64,000 nucleotides of DNA from the NCBI RefSeq assembly GCF_021462225.1, contig NC_061795.1:7161501-7225500 (forward strand), written 5' to 3'. The number at the start of each line of letters is the position of its first letter. Within the stretch, counting starts at the first letter, position 1. The translations under genes and the position numbers were made by a program. The notes beneath the pieces are model-generated. The model saw nothing but the letters and a program-made list of their open reading frames with translations. It did not search any database and was not told the DNA's origin. This document shows positions 11,900-24,004 of this stretch, one piece after another. The DNA is from Girardinichthys multiradiatus. Taxonomy: Eukaryota; Chordata; Actinopteri; Cyprinodontiformes; Goodeidae.

Positions 11900-12447
11900 T
11901 GTCAAGTTTCTTTCTTCATCTGATGTCACTTCAGCATTTTCCCAAACTTGAAAAGGCTTGCTTTCTCCAAAGAGACACAAAAACAACTCAGCTCAGTCAC
12001 ATTTTGTTTATTCATCCTTTCTTTTGAGATGGATCTTAACATCAGTGCACCATTTCTTGAACTTAAGTAGGTTGATAACCTACAAACAGATGAAACAAAC
12101 ACCAAACATCAGAAACAACAATGTTCTCTTTGACCACTCACATCCAACCACAAACAATCAGCAAATATCAGCACAGTTTTAGCTTTTCAAATTAAATATG
12201 TATTATGTTCTTCAAATAATATTGTCCAGTTCCTACCAGTGGTGTCTTTGGAGAAGCTTTCAGCTGAAGTTCTTTCTCTGAATAGAATTCCCCTGAGCAC
12301 AGGTGAACAGGATTACCTTATTAGATTTGCCTGCTGAGATAGAGCAATGACAGGGATGGGTGCGCTTGATTCGTTGTAGAGTGCACCCCAGTTGCATGGA
12401 AATAGTAAACCATTTAAAACTGTCAGATTTGTTAGATTAACTTGACA
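11900..12447 (-). repeat. 3' LTR of the BEL/Pao element
   Basis: Starts TGTCAAGTTTC and ends TAACTTGACA, so the termini are inverted TGTCAAG/CTTGACA with TG...CA ends. A purine-rich tract on the minus strand (TGGGAGG at about 12448-12455) abuts it, as a polypurine tract should. This makes it the 3' LTR of the minus-strand BEL element. No matching 5' LTR is seen. Confidence 0.8.
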
Positions 12448-12518
12448 CCTCCCACTTGAGCTCCTGAGTTTTTTAACCTTAGGAGGTCACATCTTTCTCT
12501 CTTCATCGTCAGATCTTA

Positions 12519-14039
12519 TCACTGCAGTGTTCCTTGTTCTTCTATTGGCAATAACACAACAATGCGCCTGACATCTCTATGAAGTATTGTTGAAAGTATC
12601 TTTATTGAGAGTTCTTTCCCCTTTTTCTTTGTTTGTCCTCCAGCTTTAACAGTGGCCACAGGGTAACTTGGATAAGTTCTTACATATACATCTCTCACAA
12701 TCCCCTTTTTGTCATTATTTACCCCAATCACTTTGCCAAGTTTGTACTGACCTCTCAGGGCATTTTGGTCTGCAAGCCAAACGATGTCTCCAGTAGCTAC
12801 ATTCCTTTTCATTGAATGCCATTTACTTCGGACAAACAAATTTGGTCCAGCCAGTTGACTCCACTTTTTCCAGAATCTGTCAACTTCTGTTTGAATGAAC
12901 TTTAGTCTTTTGAGGGAATACCCTTCAAACTCAAAGCCATAGCTATCACCTCTGGGATCAGTTCTTCCCAGCAACAGAGAGTTAGGAGTTATGTAGTTTA
13001 TGCAGTCTTCTCGGCTTTGAGTTCTAGCATCTATTGGTCTTTCATTTGCCAGATTTGCTGCAATGTACAGGAATGTCTGAAATTCTCCCCATGTGAAAAC
13101 TCCATCTCCTCCTAAATTGTGTAAAGCTTGCTTGACAATTTTTACAGCTGCTTCTGCTGCTCCATTTCTGTGGGGGGAGTCTGCAGGATGTATTTTCCAG
13201 CACCATTCAGTCCCATGTTTCAAAGTTTCCCATTGAATTTGTTCTTTGTTAAGTTGGTTAAAAAACAAATAGAAATCACTAAGAGCAGATTTAGCTCCAA
13301 CAACGTTTCTCCCACCATCTGACCACAACTTTTTTGGATGCCCCCTCAGGGCTGTAAATCTTTGATATGCCAACAAGAACCCTTCACTTGATTGATCACT
13401 TACAAGATCTGTATGGATAGCTCGAGATGACATGCAGCAGAAGATGATGCCCCACACTTTCAGTTTCACCCTTTTCCGAGCTTCATCTCTCACTTCATAG
13501 GGCCCAAACAAATCAATAGCTGTGTACTCAAACAGTCTGGCAGGCTGTGTTCTTTCAGGAGGGAGATCCCCCATTATCTGCTTGCACCTTTTTGCTTTGG
13601 CTTTCTGGCATATCACTCAGTTATCCACAACTTTTTTAGCCAGTCTTCTGCCTCTTACTACCCATACTTTTGTTCTCATCCACAATAATGTTCCAGCAAT
13701 ATCTTCATGATTTATCTCATGAGATTCAAGGGCAAGCAGTGTGGATATCCATGAATCATGTGGTAAGATAGGAACTACTTCTTTATCTTCACCAAAAGAT
13801 TGAATGCGTCCCCCACATACCTGAAGTCCAGAGCCTTGTTCTTTAAACACAACTAGTCTGTTCAAAGTGGTGTCATTGAATAGATTACCCTCTTGAGCAG
13901 CCAGAAAAACATCTTTTATCGCATCTTCACACTCTTTAACACTAAGTCCAGCATGAATGGCTGTCTGTTGATTTACTTTCCCTTTGCTGCCACTCTGTCT
14001 TTTTAATATGAGTTTCCACTTTTCAATAGCTCTTCTCAC
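12519..14039 (-). pseudogene. BEL/Pao integrase
   Basis: Minus-strand integrase of a BEL/Pao retrotransposon. The N-terminal part (13617-14039) and the catalytic core (12519-13616) are in the same frame, separated by a single TGA at about 13617-13619. The DDE residues look intact: AIDLFGPYE, then LWSDGGRN, then RNGAAEAAVK. The C-terminal region (VATGDIVWLADQNALRG) is the usual BEL end. It ends close to the polypurine tract and LTR, as expected for the last pol domain. Confidence 0.9.
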
Positions 14040-16860
14040 CCATGCGATAACTCTGACCAGTTTAGAAAGATTACTGTATCTTCTCTCCTGGATTAATTGC
14101 TTGGCAATACAAGTTAGTGGAAAAACTTTGCTTTGACTGCCCTTTTCCTTCCACTCACTGGCTTTTAATGAATTATTTGTCTCATCCTCCTTCCTAATTT
14201 ATTTCTCATTAATTTGCTTGGATTGTGCCCTGGTCGTCACTGCTGAAAAAGCTTTCTTTTGGAGCTTTGCGACACTTTCTTTTGCAGACACAGAAATATC
14301 TTTGGCAGACTTTATCGGCCATCGTTCTATAGGTTGGCACAGAAATGTTGGTCCATTTTGCCACTGTGAATCCTCCTGAAGGTCCTCAGGAGATGCACCT
14401 CTTGTTATACTGTCGGCAATATTGAGATCACCTGGAATCCAGAGTCTCCTTTTTGATCAAGCGGAGTGAGCTTTGCTTTGGATTCAACTAATATCACTTG
14501 GATCCCTTGCTCAGTCTCCCATCTGAAATATAGAACTGCCCCATAACTTTTGTCGCTTCCATCAGAAAAGGTTATTCCCATGGGTTTTCCACTCCAACCA
14601 ATTGGTGTCAAACTCCTGTAAAATGTAATTTGGCTCAGACGCACATATTCTTGGAACAGTTCAAAAGTGGTTGGTCCCAGGTGTCCCCTGCTTTATCTCC
14701 GCTTCTGGCTTCTTGAAAAGCCTTTCTCACTAAAATTGCCCCCTTCTGTTTGATAGGTGTAGCTAGACCAATGGGATCAAAGAGGCTGGCTACTTGGCTC
14801 AGACGTTCTCTTCTAGTGAGAGGATTTGGAGTATTTAGCTTAACTTCCTCCTCTCTTAGGTCCTGTCCCACCTTCATTCTTTTCCTTCTTTTTGAGAAGT
14901 TGATTGATGTCATCACATAGAGTTTATCTTCTTCCACCAGGTATCCAACTCCCAAAGCCTTATTGTCCTCCTCCTTCAACTGGTTGGGGAGTATAAAAAC
15001 TTTTCCTTTATTAAGAGAGGAAATGTCCTTTTCTGAAGAAGTGTTTCGCCTCCCACTTTGGCCTGACAAGATCCATGGTTTAAACAAAAATCCTCCAGCT
15101 TGCAAGATTTCTTCCACCTTCTTTATTGTGGTTTTGCAAAAGTTCTGGATTATTATCAGATGTTAAAATGTCATCAACATAACAGTCTTCCTCCAGAATC
15201 CTCCGCTCCTCTACACAGCAATCAAACATTGGTAGTTTTGCCGTTTCCCGCATTGCTATTTGGGCAATACATCCAGCGGGACGATCCCCAATATTAACTC
15301 TGGTAATAGCAAACTCACTAATTTCCTCTCTTGGGCTGTCTCTCCAGAGGAATCTGTGCAGGTGTCTCTCTAGGTCCTCTAACCATACAGAGTTGTACAT
15401 CTTTTTAATGTCTCCCAAGGCAGCATGTACTCCTCTTCTGAACCTACGTAAAACAGCACGTATAGGATTTAAAACATCAGGACCTTTCAGCAGAATGTCA
15501 TTGATACTCAGCCCTTCAAATCTTTGACTGCTGTTCCATACTAAGCGCACAGGAGTGGTTACAGAGTGAGGATTTGGTGCCACTTGATGGTTTACATACC
15601 ACACAGGTCCTTCCCAGCTGTTTAAAGTTGCTTCTGACAGTTTAATTGCTGCTTTTCTTTGCACCATTTCGTGCACTTGGGCTGCATAAATGGTTTTCCA
15701 TTCAGGTTCTTTATTCAGTTGTCTCTGTTGTCAAAAAAGTTGATTCCACACTCCTCCTGTTATTAGGAAGACAGGTAGGTTCTACAATCCAAGGATACTT
15801 TGCATCCCAGTGTGGAGCATCACTGTGAGCATCTCTTTCCACATAGGTAAGACCTTGTTTGATTATTTCAAATTCTTTCTCCTCCATTAATATCATCTTT
15901 TCCCCCAGGCTGACAATTTCCACAACGACATCCACCACACTTTGGTTCACAAGCTGCTCCTATGCTCTCCCATTTCCACCAGTCAATGAACTCTTTATTA
16001 GAAGATGTGCTTTTGCCTTCAGCTTTGACTTCTTTAGGACTGCAAACTTCTTCACATCTTATTGCAGCAGTGCGCATAGAGCGAGCAAAGTGTGTTTCTG
16101 ACCTGTGTTCTACCACATCAGCCTCTTCACAAAGATCCAGATGAGTTCCTCCCACAGTTATGCCAAGTGGGCCGTTCCACAGGACCAGGTGTCCAACAAC
16201 CTTGACTCTTTGAGGGGCCAATCTACCTTCTCTGTGGCTAATTAGCAGGTCAATGGAATCTGGCCTTTTGAGATCCTCCAGGTCAACTTCTGGAAAAAAC
16301 CTTAGCAGTTGCTGTGGATGACTCTGTGCACTTTGCCAATCTCACTGAGCCCATAACAAATGAGTTGGTGAGCTCTCTCCGTTCCTTTGGGTGTCTTAAC
16401 TCTTACTTTTAACAGATATTTCTTTGTTCTTACTTTAATTGCCATTCCCCCTACACCATGAACGATTAACGTTATGTTCTCACCCATCAGGTTTAGTTTT
16501 TTTTGCTGCTTGATGCGTAATGTAATTAGTGTCAGAAGCCAAGTCAATCAAAGTGCCAATTTTTTGGCCTGCATTTGCAGTGACTTCCAGCAGCATTAGA
16601 ATAACAGGTTGCTCTTTTAATCCATATGCCTCCATAAGCCCATGGACTTCACTTTCTGTGTTGTTTACTGATGCAGTCATATTTGAGAATGCTCTTCTGC
16701 ATTCCTCTGCCATTTCTGGTGAAAGTTCAGCTATGAACATCTCCTGTTCTTCTGTAAATCTGCTTCTCCTTCTAGTTTTATCAATTCCACTCCTTTTAAA
16801 CTCAACTTTTGGGCAAAGAAGGAAATGGTGATCTGAAAAGCTTCCTGTCTTACAATCTTT
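14040..16860 (-). pseudogene. BEL/Pao protease, reverse transcriptase and RNase H region
   Basis: Upstream minus-strand pol of the same element, broken by several frameshifts. In order there is a zinc-knuckle-like Cys/His patch near 16860-16800 and a retropepsin-like LIDLASDTNYIT. Next come a Cys-rich linker (CGGCRCGNC, 15900s) and the BEL RT (APNPHSVTTPVRLVWNSS, ALGDIKKMYNSV, catalytic CYVDD at about 15170-15185). Last are the connection and RNase H parts (RLSQVASLFDPIGLATP, GITFSDGSDKSYGAVLY). The gag gene and 5' LTR are missing: BEL similarity stops near 16905, where LTR-A sequence resumes. Confidence 0.9.
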
Positions 16861-16905
16861 ATCTGTACATAGATAAGTGTTTATACATTCAGAATCCTCT
16901 TCATG

Positions 16906-17960
16906 CTTTCTCAGACACTTTCTACGCCTCAGCTCCTGCCCACGCCACTGAAGGTCTCAGCGATGCCTCAGCTCCTGCCCACGCCACTGAGGGTCTCGGC
17001 GACGCCTCAGCTCCTGCCCACGCCACTGAGGGTCCCGCCGACGCCTCAGCTCCTGTTCCTAGTCTGCAGGGGTTCAGTGAGGAACTGGTCCTCACGGAAA
17101 CTTGCAACGAGGGGTTCGAAGGACCTGTCTCTGAGTGGTTCAAGGAGCAGTTTGTCCTCGTTCTGGCTTTCTGAACCCAGAGACGAGGGGTTCGAGGAGG
17201 AAGCGCCGCTGGACCCTGTTCCTGAGGGGTTCAAGGAACAGTTTGTCCTTGTTCTGGTCTCTGAACCCAGCTCCGAGGGTTCGCCTGGTTCTGCTTCAGC
17301 CTCCGAGGGTTCACCTGGCTCTGCTTCAGCCTCCGAGGGTTCGCCTAGCTCTTCTTCAGCCCCCGAGGGTTCGCCAGGCTCTGCTTCAGCCTCCAAGGGT
17401 GCGTCAAGCTCAGCTTCAGCCTCCGAGGGTTCGCCAGGCTCCGCTTAAGCCACAGAGGGTTCGCCAGGCTCCACGCCTTCGAAGTTCCACAGAGTTTCTG
17501 GGGGATCCTCTACTCTGCTCGGCCGGACTCCTGACCAACCTGCAGGGTCCCGTCGCAGGCCGCCACGGTCTCTACGCTTCTGTTGGTCTCCACGTCTTTG
17601 TCACAGGTCTCCACGCCATCGCCGTTGACCGCCTGAACTCTGTGTTGCAGGTCCTGGCGCCTGCCTGAACTCTGTGCCTGCTCGGGACGACCGCCTGGTC
17701 GCCCGCCTGAACTCTGTGCCTGCTTGGGACGACCCCCTGGTCGCCCACCTGAACTCTGCCTGCTCGAGACGACCTCATGGTCGCCCTCCTGAACTTTGTT
17801 TTTGGTTTGGCCCTCCTACCGAGGCCCCCACAGCCCGCCCTGGTTGGGTTGTTTTTGTTTCTGGCCCTCCTACCGAGTCCCCCACCGCCAGCCCTGGTCG
17901 GGTTGTCTCTTGTTTGGACTCTTGTGGGCGTCTGGTATCCGCCCTTAAATGGGGGGGTTC
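16906..17960 (+). mobile_element. LTR-A internal region, 3' part with tandem coding repeats
   Basis: Resumes LTR-A after the BEL insertion. Three arrays are visible: about 3.5 copies of a 39-bp unit at 16925-17055 (13-residue SAPAHATEGLSDA type), six copies of a 30-bp unit at 17271-17450 (SEGSPGSASA type), and about three copies of a ~42-bp unit at 17640-17790. Both unit lengths of the first two arrays are multiples of three. A polypurine tract (AAATGGGGGGG, 17948-17958) ends next to the 3' LTR, setting the plus orientation. No pol is present. Confidence 0.7.
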
Positions 17961-18147
17961 TGTTATGATTTGGGGTTGTTTGGTTTTTGGTTTCTGGGTT
18001 TTTCTTGTATTTCTCTCACAGTTTTTGAATAATGCTTCTGTTTATTATTTTTCTGGTCATGTTTTGGTCTTGTTCATGTTCTGTCAAGTTTGGTTTTTGG
18101 TTCTGGTCATACTTTAGTTTTTGTTTGTATTCAAGAGTAACATAACA
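17961..18147 (+). repeat. Right (3') LTR of LTR-A, internally deleted
   Basis: Matches the start of the left LTR from TGTTATGATTTGG to GTATTCAAGAG, then jumps to the last bases (ACATAACA). It is therefore 187 bp rather than 521 bp. The CGGTC target duplication follows immediately. Confidence 0.9.
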
Positions 18148-18292
18148 CGGTCTTCTTGGGAACCAGAATATAAACTGAATAAAAGACCCCTAGATCCCGC
18201 AGGGGGTCCAGTGGAACAATTGCACCCTTGGCCAGCAAGGTGCATATCTCTTTGTCGAGGGCCCGAGCCTTCATCGGGTCGCAGATGACCGT
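18148..18292 (-). pseudogene. DIRS reverse transcriptase, upstream segment
   Basis: Continues the DIRS RT that is cut at 10972. Reading minus, it encodes a DPMKARALDKE stretch, then a PLRDL/YSVYILVP-like stretch, leading into the RT core on the other side of LTR-A. The reading resumes exactly at the duplicated CGGTC. Confidence 0.75.
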
Positions 18293-18930
18293 GTAAGAAT
18301 TATGATTATTGATTAATTAATATTTATCAAGAATTATAATTTAAAACCATAATTTGAAATTTTTTTATTTCTTAACCAACAAAATCATTACTTATGAATT
18401 GAAATCAGAGATGTCCTCTAGTGTTGTAATTATGGCACAAAGCCCTTGATAATTACAATTATTAAATTCTCAGTAATAATTGATAACTATTACTAGATGT
18501 CACTGTTTAATCAACCGCCTCACCAAAGGTGGGGGAACTTTGACCTTATTTTGACAGACAAATCACTCTTGTGCAAAATAAACACAAATGCTTTCTCTTT
18601 ATCTACGTGAATATTTATTAAATCAACAGTCCTGATACACCTCGCTATTCTGATTCAATAATCTTCACCTAATCAAGCATGCAAAAATTCTACACAAAAT
18701 GGGTAAGATAACTAACTAAACAAGATAAATCAGCATTGAGTGTGTATGAAAGTCAAACCAGCAGTTATGGCAAAAACAAGAGAAAATATAGTACTGAGCA
18801 AAGCTTTGGGAGCGGCTTCCACCAGGCTGCAGTCATAAAACCCCCAAAGTTGCAGCTCAGTGAAACAACAAAGGCTCTAAACACCGGCTCTAAAACTGGC
18901 CCAGAAGGCCTGGGGAAACGCCGACCAGAT
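18293..18930. other. AT-rich insertion between DIRS segments, unassigned
   Basis: Starts TGTAAGAATTATGATT and is rich in AATTATTA-type tracts, unlike the GC-rich DIRS sequence on either side. It may be a solo LTR or other insertion, since it begins with TG and breaks DIRS similarity abruptly. I could not find a convincing right end or target duplication. A similar AATTATTA-rich patch occurs at about 50670-50760. Confidence 0.35.
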
Positions 18931-19390
18931 TGAGTATTCCAAACTGGATACGAAGCCTGGGCCCCACTGTGGTCCCCCTGGGCCCTAGCCAGTCGCGGCC
19001 TAGGAGCCATGCTCGTGGATCCAAAGAAAGGAACAGAAGGGGGGAAGGAACCCCGCAACGAGCCCCCAGCTGCCCCAGCAGCAACAGGCCGGCAGGCAGG
19101 TCTATGAAGACCCGCCAGCTGCTGCCTCGTTCGGGAGGCCTGGGCTGTGTGGTCTAAGGCCTCCTGCGCAGTGGAGCCAAAGAGCTCCCCCGGAACCACA
19201 GGAAGAGCCCTCAGTATTCTCCTGCAGGGCTCGGTCAAAGATGATTGTACCAACCACACCTGGCGCCGAGCATGGGCCAGCGTCGAGAGCGTGCGCCCAA
19301 GCTCATGCGTCATCAGGGCGAAGGCCCCAAATGTCCTCCTGCTACTGCCTGAACAAACAGGAGCAAGACAGGACCCATGTTGGAGTTCTT
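18931..19390 (-). pseudogene. DIRS gag-like fragment
   Basis: GC-rich minus-strand frame with the DIRS gag phrase TLAHARRQVWLVQSSLTEPC followed by RILRALPVVPGELFGS and RTRQQLAGL. It lies upstream (higher coordinates) of the DIRS RT, in the expected gag-RT order. Similarity fades near 19390. Confidence 0.75.
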
Positions 19391-19758
19391 GTGAAGGTAA
19401 GTAGAAACATCTGAATAATAAAGACTCAATGAGCAGAGAAAGGTTCTTCCTTTTTAACTAAAACAAAAGCTTTGTTATTAATTCAGCCTACTCCTAAAGA
19501 GTGGAACTGTCAGGACTTTGAATTTTTCTTTGTGTTGGAACCTTCAAATTATTATAACTGGGTTTCTGTGGAGCAGGTATGAATATTCAGTATTTTACCT
19601 GCAGTAGACCAGTAGTGTTTGAGTAAATTCAGTTTTGGGAATAAAGGAGTTAAACTAGCAGCAGCCTTTAACAACAACATCCAGACATCCACAAACCCTT
19701 CTAATATTGAGTAATACTTGACATTAAAATTTAGACTATATGTATAAATGTTGGCTAA
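19391..19758. other. Spacer between DIRS and Gypsy
   Basis: AT-rich sequence with no ORF of note and no recognised repeat. Confidence 0.4.
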
Positions 19759-20505
19759 TGTCAGGATCTGGGTTTTTGTCTGTTGTTTTGGTGCTGTTAC
19801 TTTGCTTAGCCCCTAGATGGCGTGGAACCTGGAGGAGAGGTGACAGGTGTTCATCATTCCCTTGATTACCTGCTGAGGAGTATATTAGGAGGAGGCTGCC
19901 AGCAACTCATTGCCAGAGTGTTGCCCCTCAGTGGTACAGCTTTAGCCACATTACCTTGTCTTGTTCCTTGCCTAGACTTCAAGTAATTTTGGTTTTGTGC
20001 TCCTTTGCAGGACTACCTGAACCTGACCTTGCCTTTTGTGTGGAACTCTGCCTGGATTGACCTCTTCCAGAAGGAAGCCATTAAACTCCATGAACAAAGG
20101 CCCAAACCTCTTGGACCTTGCTGGTTGGCAGCCTCCTGAGTTCCTCACTCCTTGCAGACCATTCAAGAACCTTGTCCACCCTCCTCCTTTCCCACCGCGC
20201 CTACTTCTGAAGACCTAGACCCGTTAATCATTCTGGCGCACAGTTACTCCATCCTCATCAGTCTCACGGATAAACAACATATTGGTCTCTCCACTTCTCA
20301 CCCTCTGGCAGATCTTTCCATTAACCCTGTAAGACTAACTCTTTATTCATTAGTTCAAGACCCTGAGTTTACCCTGCTCATCATCCTGTTTGTTTTGCAG
20401 TTGGTTTCCCGGTTCCTGTTTCCCTGCTCACGTCACTTCACTGTAAATAAACAAGTTACCGCAAAACTTTGTCTCCTGAATTGCTTTTTTGCATGTGGGT
20501 CAGAT
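19759..20505 (+). repeat. 5' LTR of the Gypsy element
   Basis: Starts TGTCAGGATCTGGG, a common start for fish Gypsy LTRs. It contains TAGATGGCG, an AATAAA-like site near 20447, and a U5-like end (TTGTCTCCTGAATTGC). The gag ORF follows at 20521. The right boundary is approximate because the 3' LTR is not in the window. Confidence 0.65.
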
Positions 20506-20520
20506 CCGTAAGAACCAATA

Positions 20521-21493
20521 TGATAGAACACTCTGGCCAACCAGACCCAGCAGAAGCATTCAGGAGAACTCTATCAGAACAACACCACCAAATCATAACT
20601 CATGACTCTTCCCTCCATTCTCTGTTTGAACAGCAAAAGCAGACCAATCAGCAGATCGAACAACTGGCCATCTTGTTTCAGCACACCCTGAGTAATTTCT
20701 TCTCCCCGGCAGTAGAGGGCGCCTCAGCCTCACAGGTTTCCCAGCAACTTCTGCATTCATGTATCGTCACTTCCCCGAATCCTGAGAAGTTCTCTGGCGA
20801 GAAGGAATTTTTCTTTTACAATGCACTTTAGTATTCAATCGTTCCCCACAATCCTTTCCTCATGATTCAGTCAAGATCTCGTTTATTCTTGGTTTATTTT
20901 CTGGAAGGGCTTTGAGATGGGCAGAGGCCCATTTTTCAAACTGTTTAGATTTTTGATGCACTTTTTCAGAGTTTGAGGAGGAGTTTTGACAAGTTTTTTC
21001 TAGTGAGAAAGATTTAATTGTAAACGCTCGAAGCCTTTGGTCGATTAAACAGAGAGACCGGCCTGTTGCTGAGTTCTCCATCGATTTCTGCACCTTGGCA
21101 GCTGCTTCTGGATGGAAGACGGCTTTTTTCCAGTCTTTAAATTAATCATTGAAAGATCAGTTAGCATTAGTCGACGAGCCTTCGACTTTAAATGGGCTAA
21201 TCAAGTTAGCCGTCAGATTAGATAACAGAATGAGAGAAAGAAAGAGATCCCAACTTGAACGGAGTGCAATTAGGACTCATTTACTTAGTTCTTCACCTGA
21301 ACCTATTCGCTCCACCTCTGCCCCGCAGAGTTCTGGAGCTGAACCTATGCAGATAGGGCGTACTCACTATTCCACAGAGGAAAGATTGAGACGTCGCAGA
21401 TCTAATCAGTGTTTTTACTGTGGCTCAGCTGACCATTTTCTCGCAAACTGTCCTATTCGTCCTTCGGGACCAAAAGACCAGGTCCGTCAGTAA
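20521..21493 (+). pseudogene. Gypsy gag with CCHC zinc knuckle
   Basis: Gag starts at about 20521 (MIEHSGQPDPAEAFRR) with a Gln-rich coiled segment, then breaks in a ~300-bp frameshifted stretch where gag-like words still appear in shifting frames ([13 protein letters not shown]). It returns to an open frame at 21149-21493 ([16 protein letters not shown], then [14 protein letters not shown]), a CCHC knuckle for RNA binding. Several indels make it non-functional. Confidence 0.85.
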
Positions 21494-21539
21494 GTGAGGG
21501 GTTTCCGGCGGACCGGCCTTTTACCCCCAGACTTAGTTT

Positions 21540-23134
21540 GCCTGCCACATTAATCTCTTACCGACCTTTTCAGAATCTATCCGCTCTCATTGACTCCGGC
21601 AGCAACCAGAATCTTATTGATCAGAACCACTTCTCTTGCCTCAGTCTGTTTCATCCTTAGATGGGAAGAGATTACCCCGAATAACACATAGAACCAAACC
21701 ATTGACCTTTATCCTCTCGGGAAATCATAGGGAGGAGATTTCTTTTTTTGTGTTTCCCATAGCTTTAAATTCTATAATTTTGGGTTTCCCTTGGTTAAGG
21801 AAACATAACCCTCACATCAACTGGGCAGAAAGCCGTATTGTGTCTTGGTCCACTAACTGTCTCTCCTCCTGTTTACAGTCAGCAGTAGCTTCACCCCGAG
21901 TTGAATCAGATCCTGCAGAGAATGAGATAATCGATCTCACAAACGTCCCACCAGATTACCATGATCTCAGGTTGGTTTTCAGCACATCCAAGGCTCTGTC
22001 TTTAGCCCCACATAGACCCTATGACTGTGCAATAGATTTGTTTCCCGGTGCCCCCCTGCCTTCCAGTAGGCTTTACCACATCTCAGGACCGGAAAGAAAA
22101 GTAATGGAAGATTATATTAATGAATCTCTGGTGACAGGATTAATTCGCCCCTCTTCATCTCCACTCGGAGCTGGTTTTTTCTTTGTAAGAATGAAAGATG
22201 GCTCACTACGCCCATGTATAGACTATAGAGAGTTAAACCAAATAACAGTCAAAAACAAATATCCTCTTCCTCTTTTGTCTTCTGGCCTTTGAACCAGTTC
22301 ATGGTTCCACCATTTTTTCAAAGTTAGATCTCCGTAATGCATACCACTTAGTTAGGATCCGTCAGGGGGATGAGTGGAAGACCGCTTGCAAACTTTTATC
22401 GACGATTCATAAAGAACTTTAGCTTGATCGTCGCACCACTCACTGCTTTGACATCCACAAAGATCGTGTTTTCCTGGACACCCGAAGCAGACAAGGCTTT
22501 TCAGACATTAAAGGAGACGCCTCAGATACGGGTGTTGGAGCCGTACTATGTCAGCAGTCGGCTACAGATGGAAAACTCCACCCATGTGCCTTTTTCTCCC
22601 ATCGTCTCACTAACCCTGAAATAAATTATGACGTGGGGGACAGGGAGTTGCTGGCTATAAAGCTAGCCCTTGAAGAGTGGAGACATTGGCTGGAGGGGGC
22701 CAAGCATCCCATTTTAGTATGGACCGATCACAAAAATCTGGCCTACTTGCAAACAGCAAAGAGACTGAACCCCCGCCAATCACGTTGGTCATTGTTTTTC
22801 TCACGCTTTTGATCTCTCCATTTCTTACAGACCAGGCTCCAAGAATATCAAGACGGATGCTCTCTCCTGGCTTCGTTCACCAGATTCTACTGAGAAGGAG
22901 ACCGAACCCATTGTGCCATCCCATTGGACTTTTGGAGCTCTGGTTTGGGAGATAGAGAACCTTGTATACAATGCCCTAAGAAACGAACCAGACCCTGGTA
23001 CGGGTCCTCCTAATAAGAAGTATGTACCTACCTCTGTTAGGTTTAGGCTCATTCGCTGGTTTCACACCGCCAAATTCTCAGGTCACCCAGGAGTTAGCAG
23101 AACTGTAGCACTCATTTCTAGACGGTTTTGGTGA
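21540..23134 (+). pseudogene. Gypsy protease, RT and RNase H with internal deletion
   Basis: Protease ([12 protein letters not shown], 21586-21630) is followed by RT entry ([20 protein letters not shown]) and, after a frameshift, [20 protein letters not shown] (RT motif A). The sequence then jumps straight to [17 protein letters not shown], so RT motifs B and C with the YxDD catalytic pair are deleted. RNase H ([20 protein letters not shown], then VWTDHKNL) and the start of integrase (HPGVSRTVALISRRFW, then a stop) follow. It cannot reverse-transcribe. Confidence 0.9.
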
Positions 23135-23792
23135 CCATCTGTTCATAAAGATGTCACTGAGTACGTGCAGGCCTGTTCGGTTTGTGCCAGACAGAAATCG
23201 TGCAACCAACTTCCCTATAGCCTACTTCAGCCACTCAGTACTCCGAAACGCCCTTGGTCTCACATTGCTCTGGATTTTGTCACAGGTTTACCCATATCTA
23301 AGGGAAATACTGTCATTCTCACTATTGTTGATCGTTTTTCCAAGTCATGCCATTTAGTACCATTAAAGAAACTTCCTTCTGCTTTTTGTACTGCCAAGCT
23401 GTTGGTTCAACATGTTTTTCACCTCCATGGCATACCTCAGGACATTGTATCAGACTGTGGTCCTCAATTTATCTCGCGTGTTTGGAAACAGTTTTGTTTA
23501 GCCATTGGAGCCAAAGCTTCCCTGACTTCAGGTTATCATCCCCAATCAAAGGGACAGACTGAACGCATGAACCAACAGATGGAGTCCATTCTCAGATGCA
23601 TGACCACAACCGAACCTCTGGACTGGTGTATTTTTCTTCCCTGGGTAGAATATGCTATAAATTCACAAATCTCATCCGCAACAGGCCTCTCACCTTTTAA
23701 GATTTCCCTGGGCTATCAACCTCCTTTGTTTCCTGCTGATGAAAAGGATATAGGTATAGCATCTGTTCGGCACCACATACGCCATTGCAAAC
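23135..23792 (+). pseudogene. Gypsy integrase core, split by ERV1
   Basis: Long frame 23165-23792 with zinc-binding Cys ([10 protein letters not shown]) and the DDE triad in [20 protein letters not shown] and [10 protein letters not shown]. The reading stops abruptly at 23792 in HIRHCK and continues at 49465, on the far side of ERV1, as the integrase C-terminus. CAAAC is duplicated at the break. Confidence 0.92.
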
Positions 23793-23943
23793 TGTTAGGG
23801 TTTTTATGACTTTTTGTATTGTTTATCACTCATGAAAGTACTTTTCCCTCCTTACATGTTGCAGGAAGGGAGATGGTCACAAGAATGAGTTATGCTTTTA
23901 TTCTTTTATTATTTTACTAGCAGCATCTGGGGGCTATACACCA
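23793..23943 (+). repeat. Partial 5' LTR of ERV1
   Basis: Starts TGTTAGGGTTTTTATG and matches the first ~151 bp of the 3' LTR at 49038-49188, with six differences counted by eye. It is cut after CTATACACCA, and the Polinton terminus starts two bases later. The rest of the 5' LTR is missing. Confidence 0.9.
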
Positions 23944-23945
23944 TA

Positions 23946-24004
23946 GCTTGTCGTCATTAGGGGCGATACCTTAAATGAGTCAATTAAAACACAGGGGTGT
24001 GTTT
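23946..24004. repeat. Left terminal inverted repeat of the Polinton
   Basis: 59 bp starting GCTTGTCGTCATTAGGGG, identical to the reverse complement of 37739-37797. It marks the left end of a 13.85-kb Polinton/Maverick-type element. A shorter related motif (GGGGTGTGTTTGT) recurs at about 24078. Confidence 0.9.

Noticed and set aside
16809..17668. Long overlapping ORFs of Ser/Gly/Pro-rich repeats, possibly host extensin-like genes
   Set aside because: They lie between a polypurine tract and LTR inside LTR-A and arise from short tandem repeats open in several frames on both strands.
20860..21093. Minus-strand 77-codon ORF
   Set aside because: Lies opposite frameshifted Gypsy gag, whose words are readable on the plus strand.
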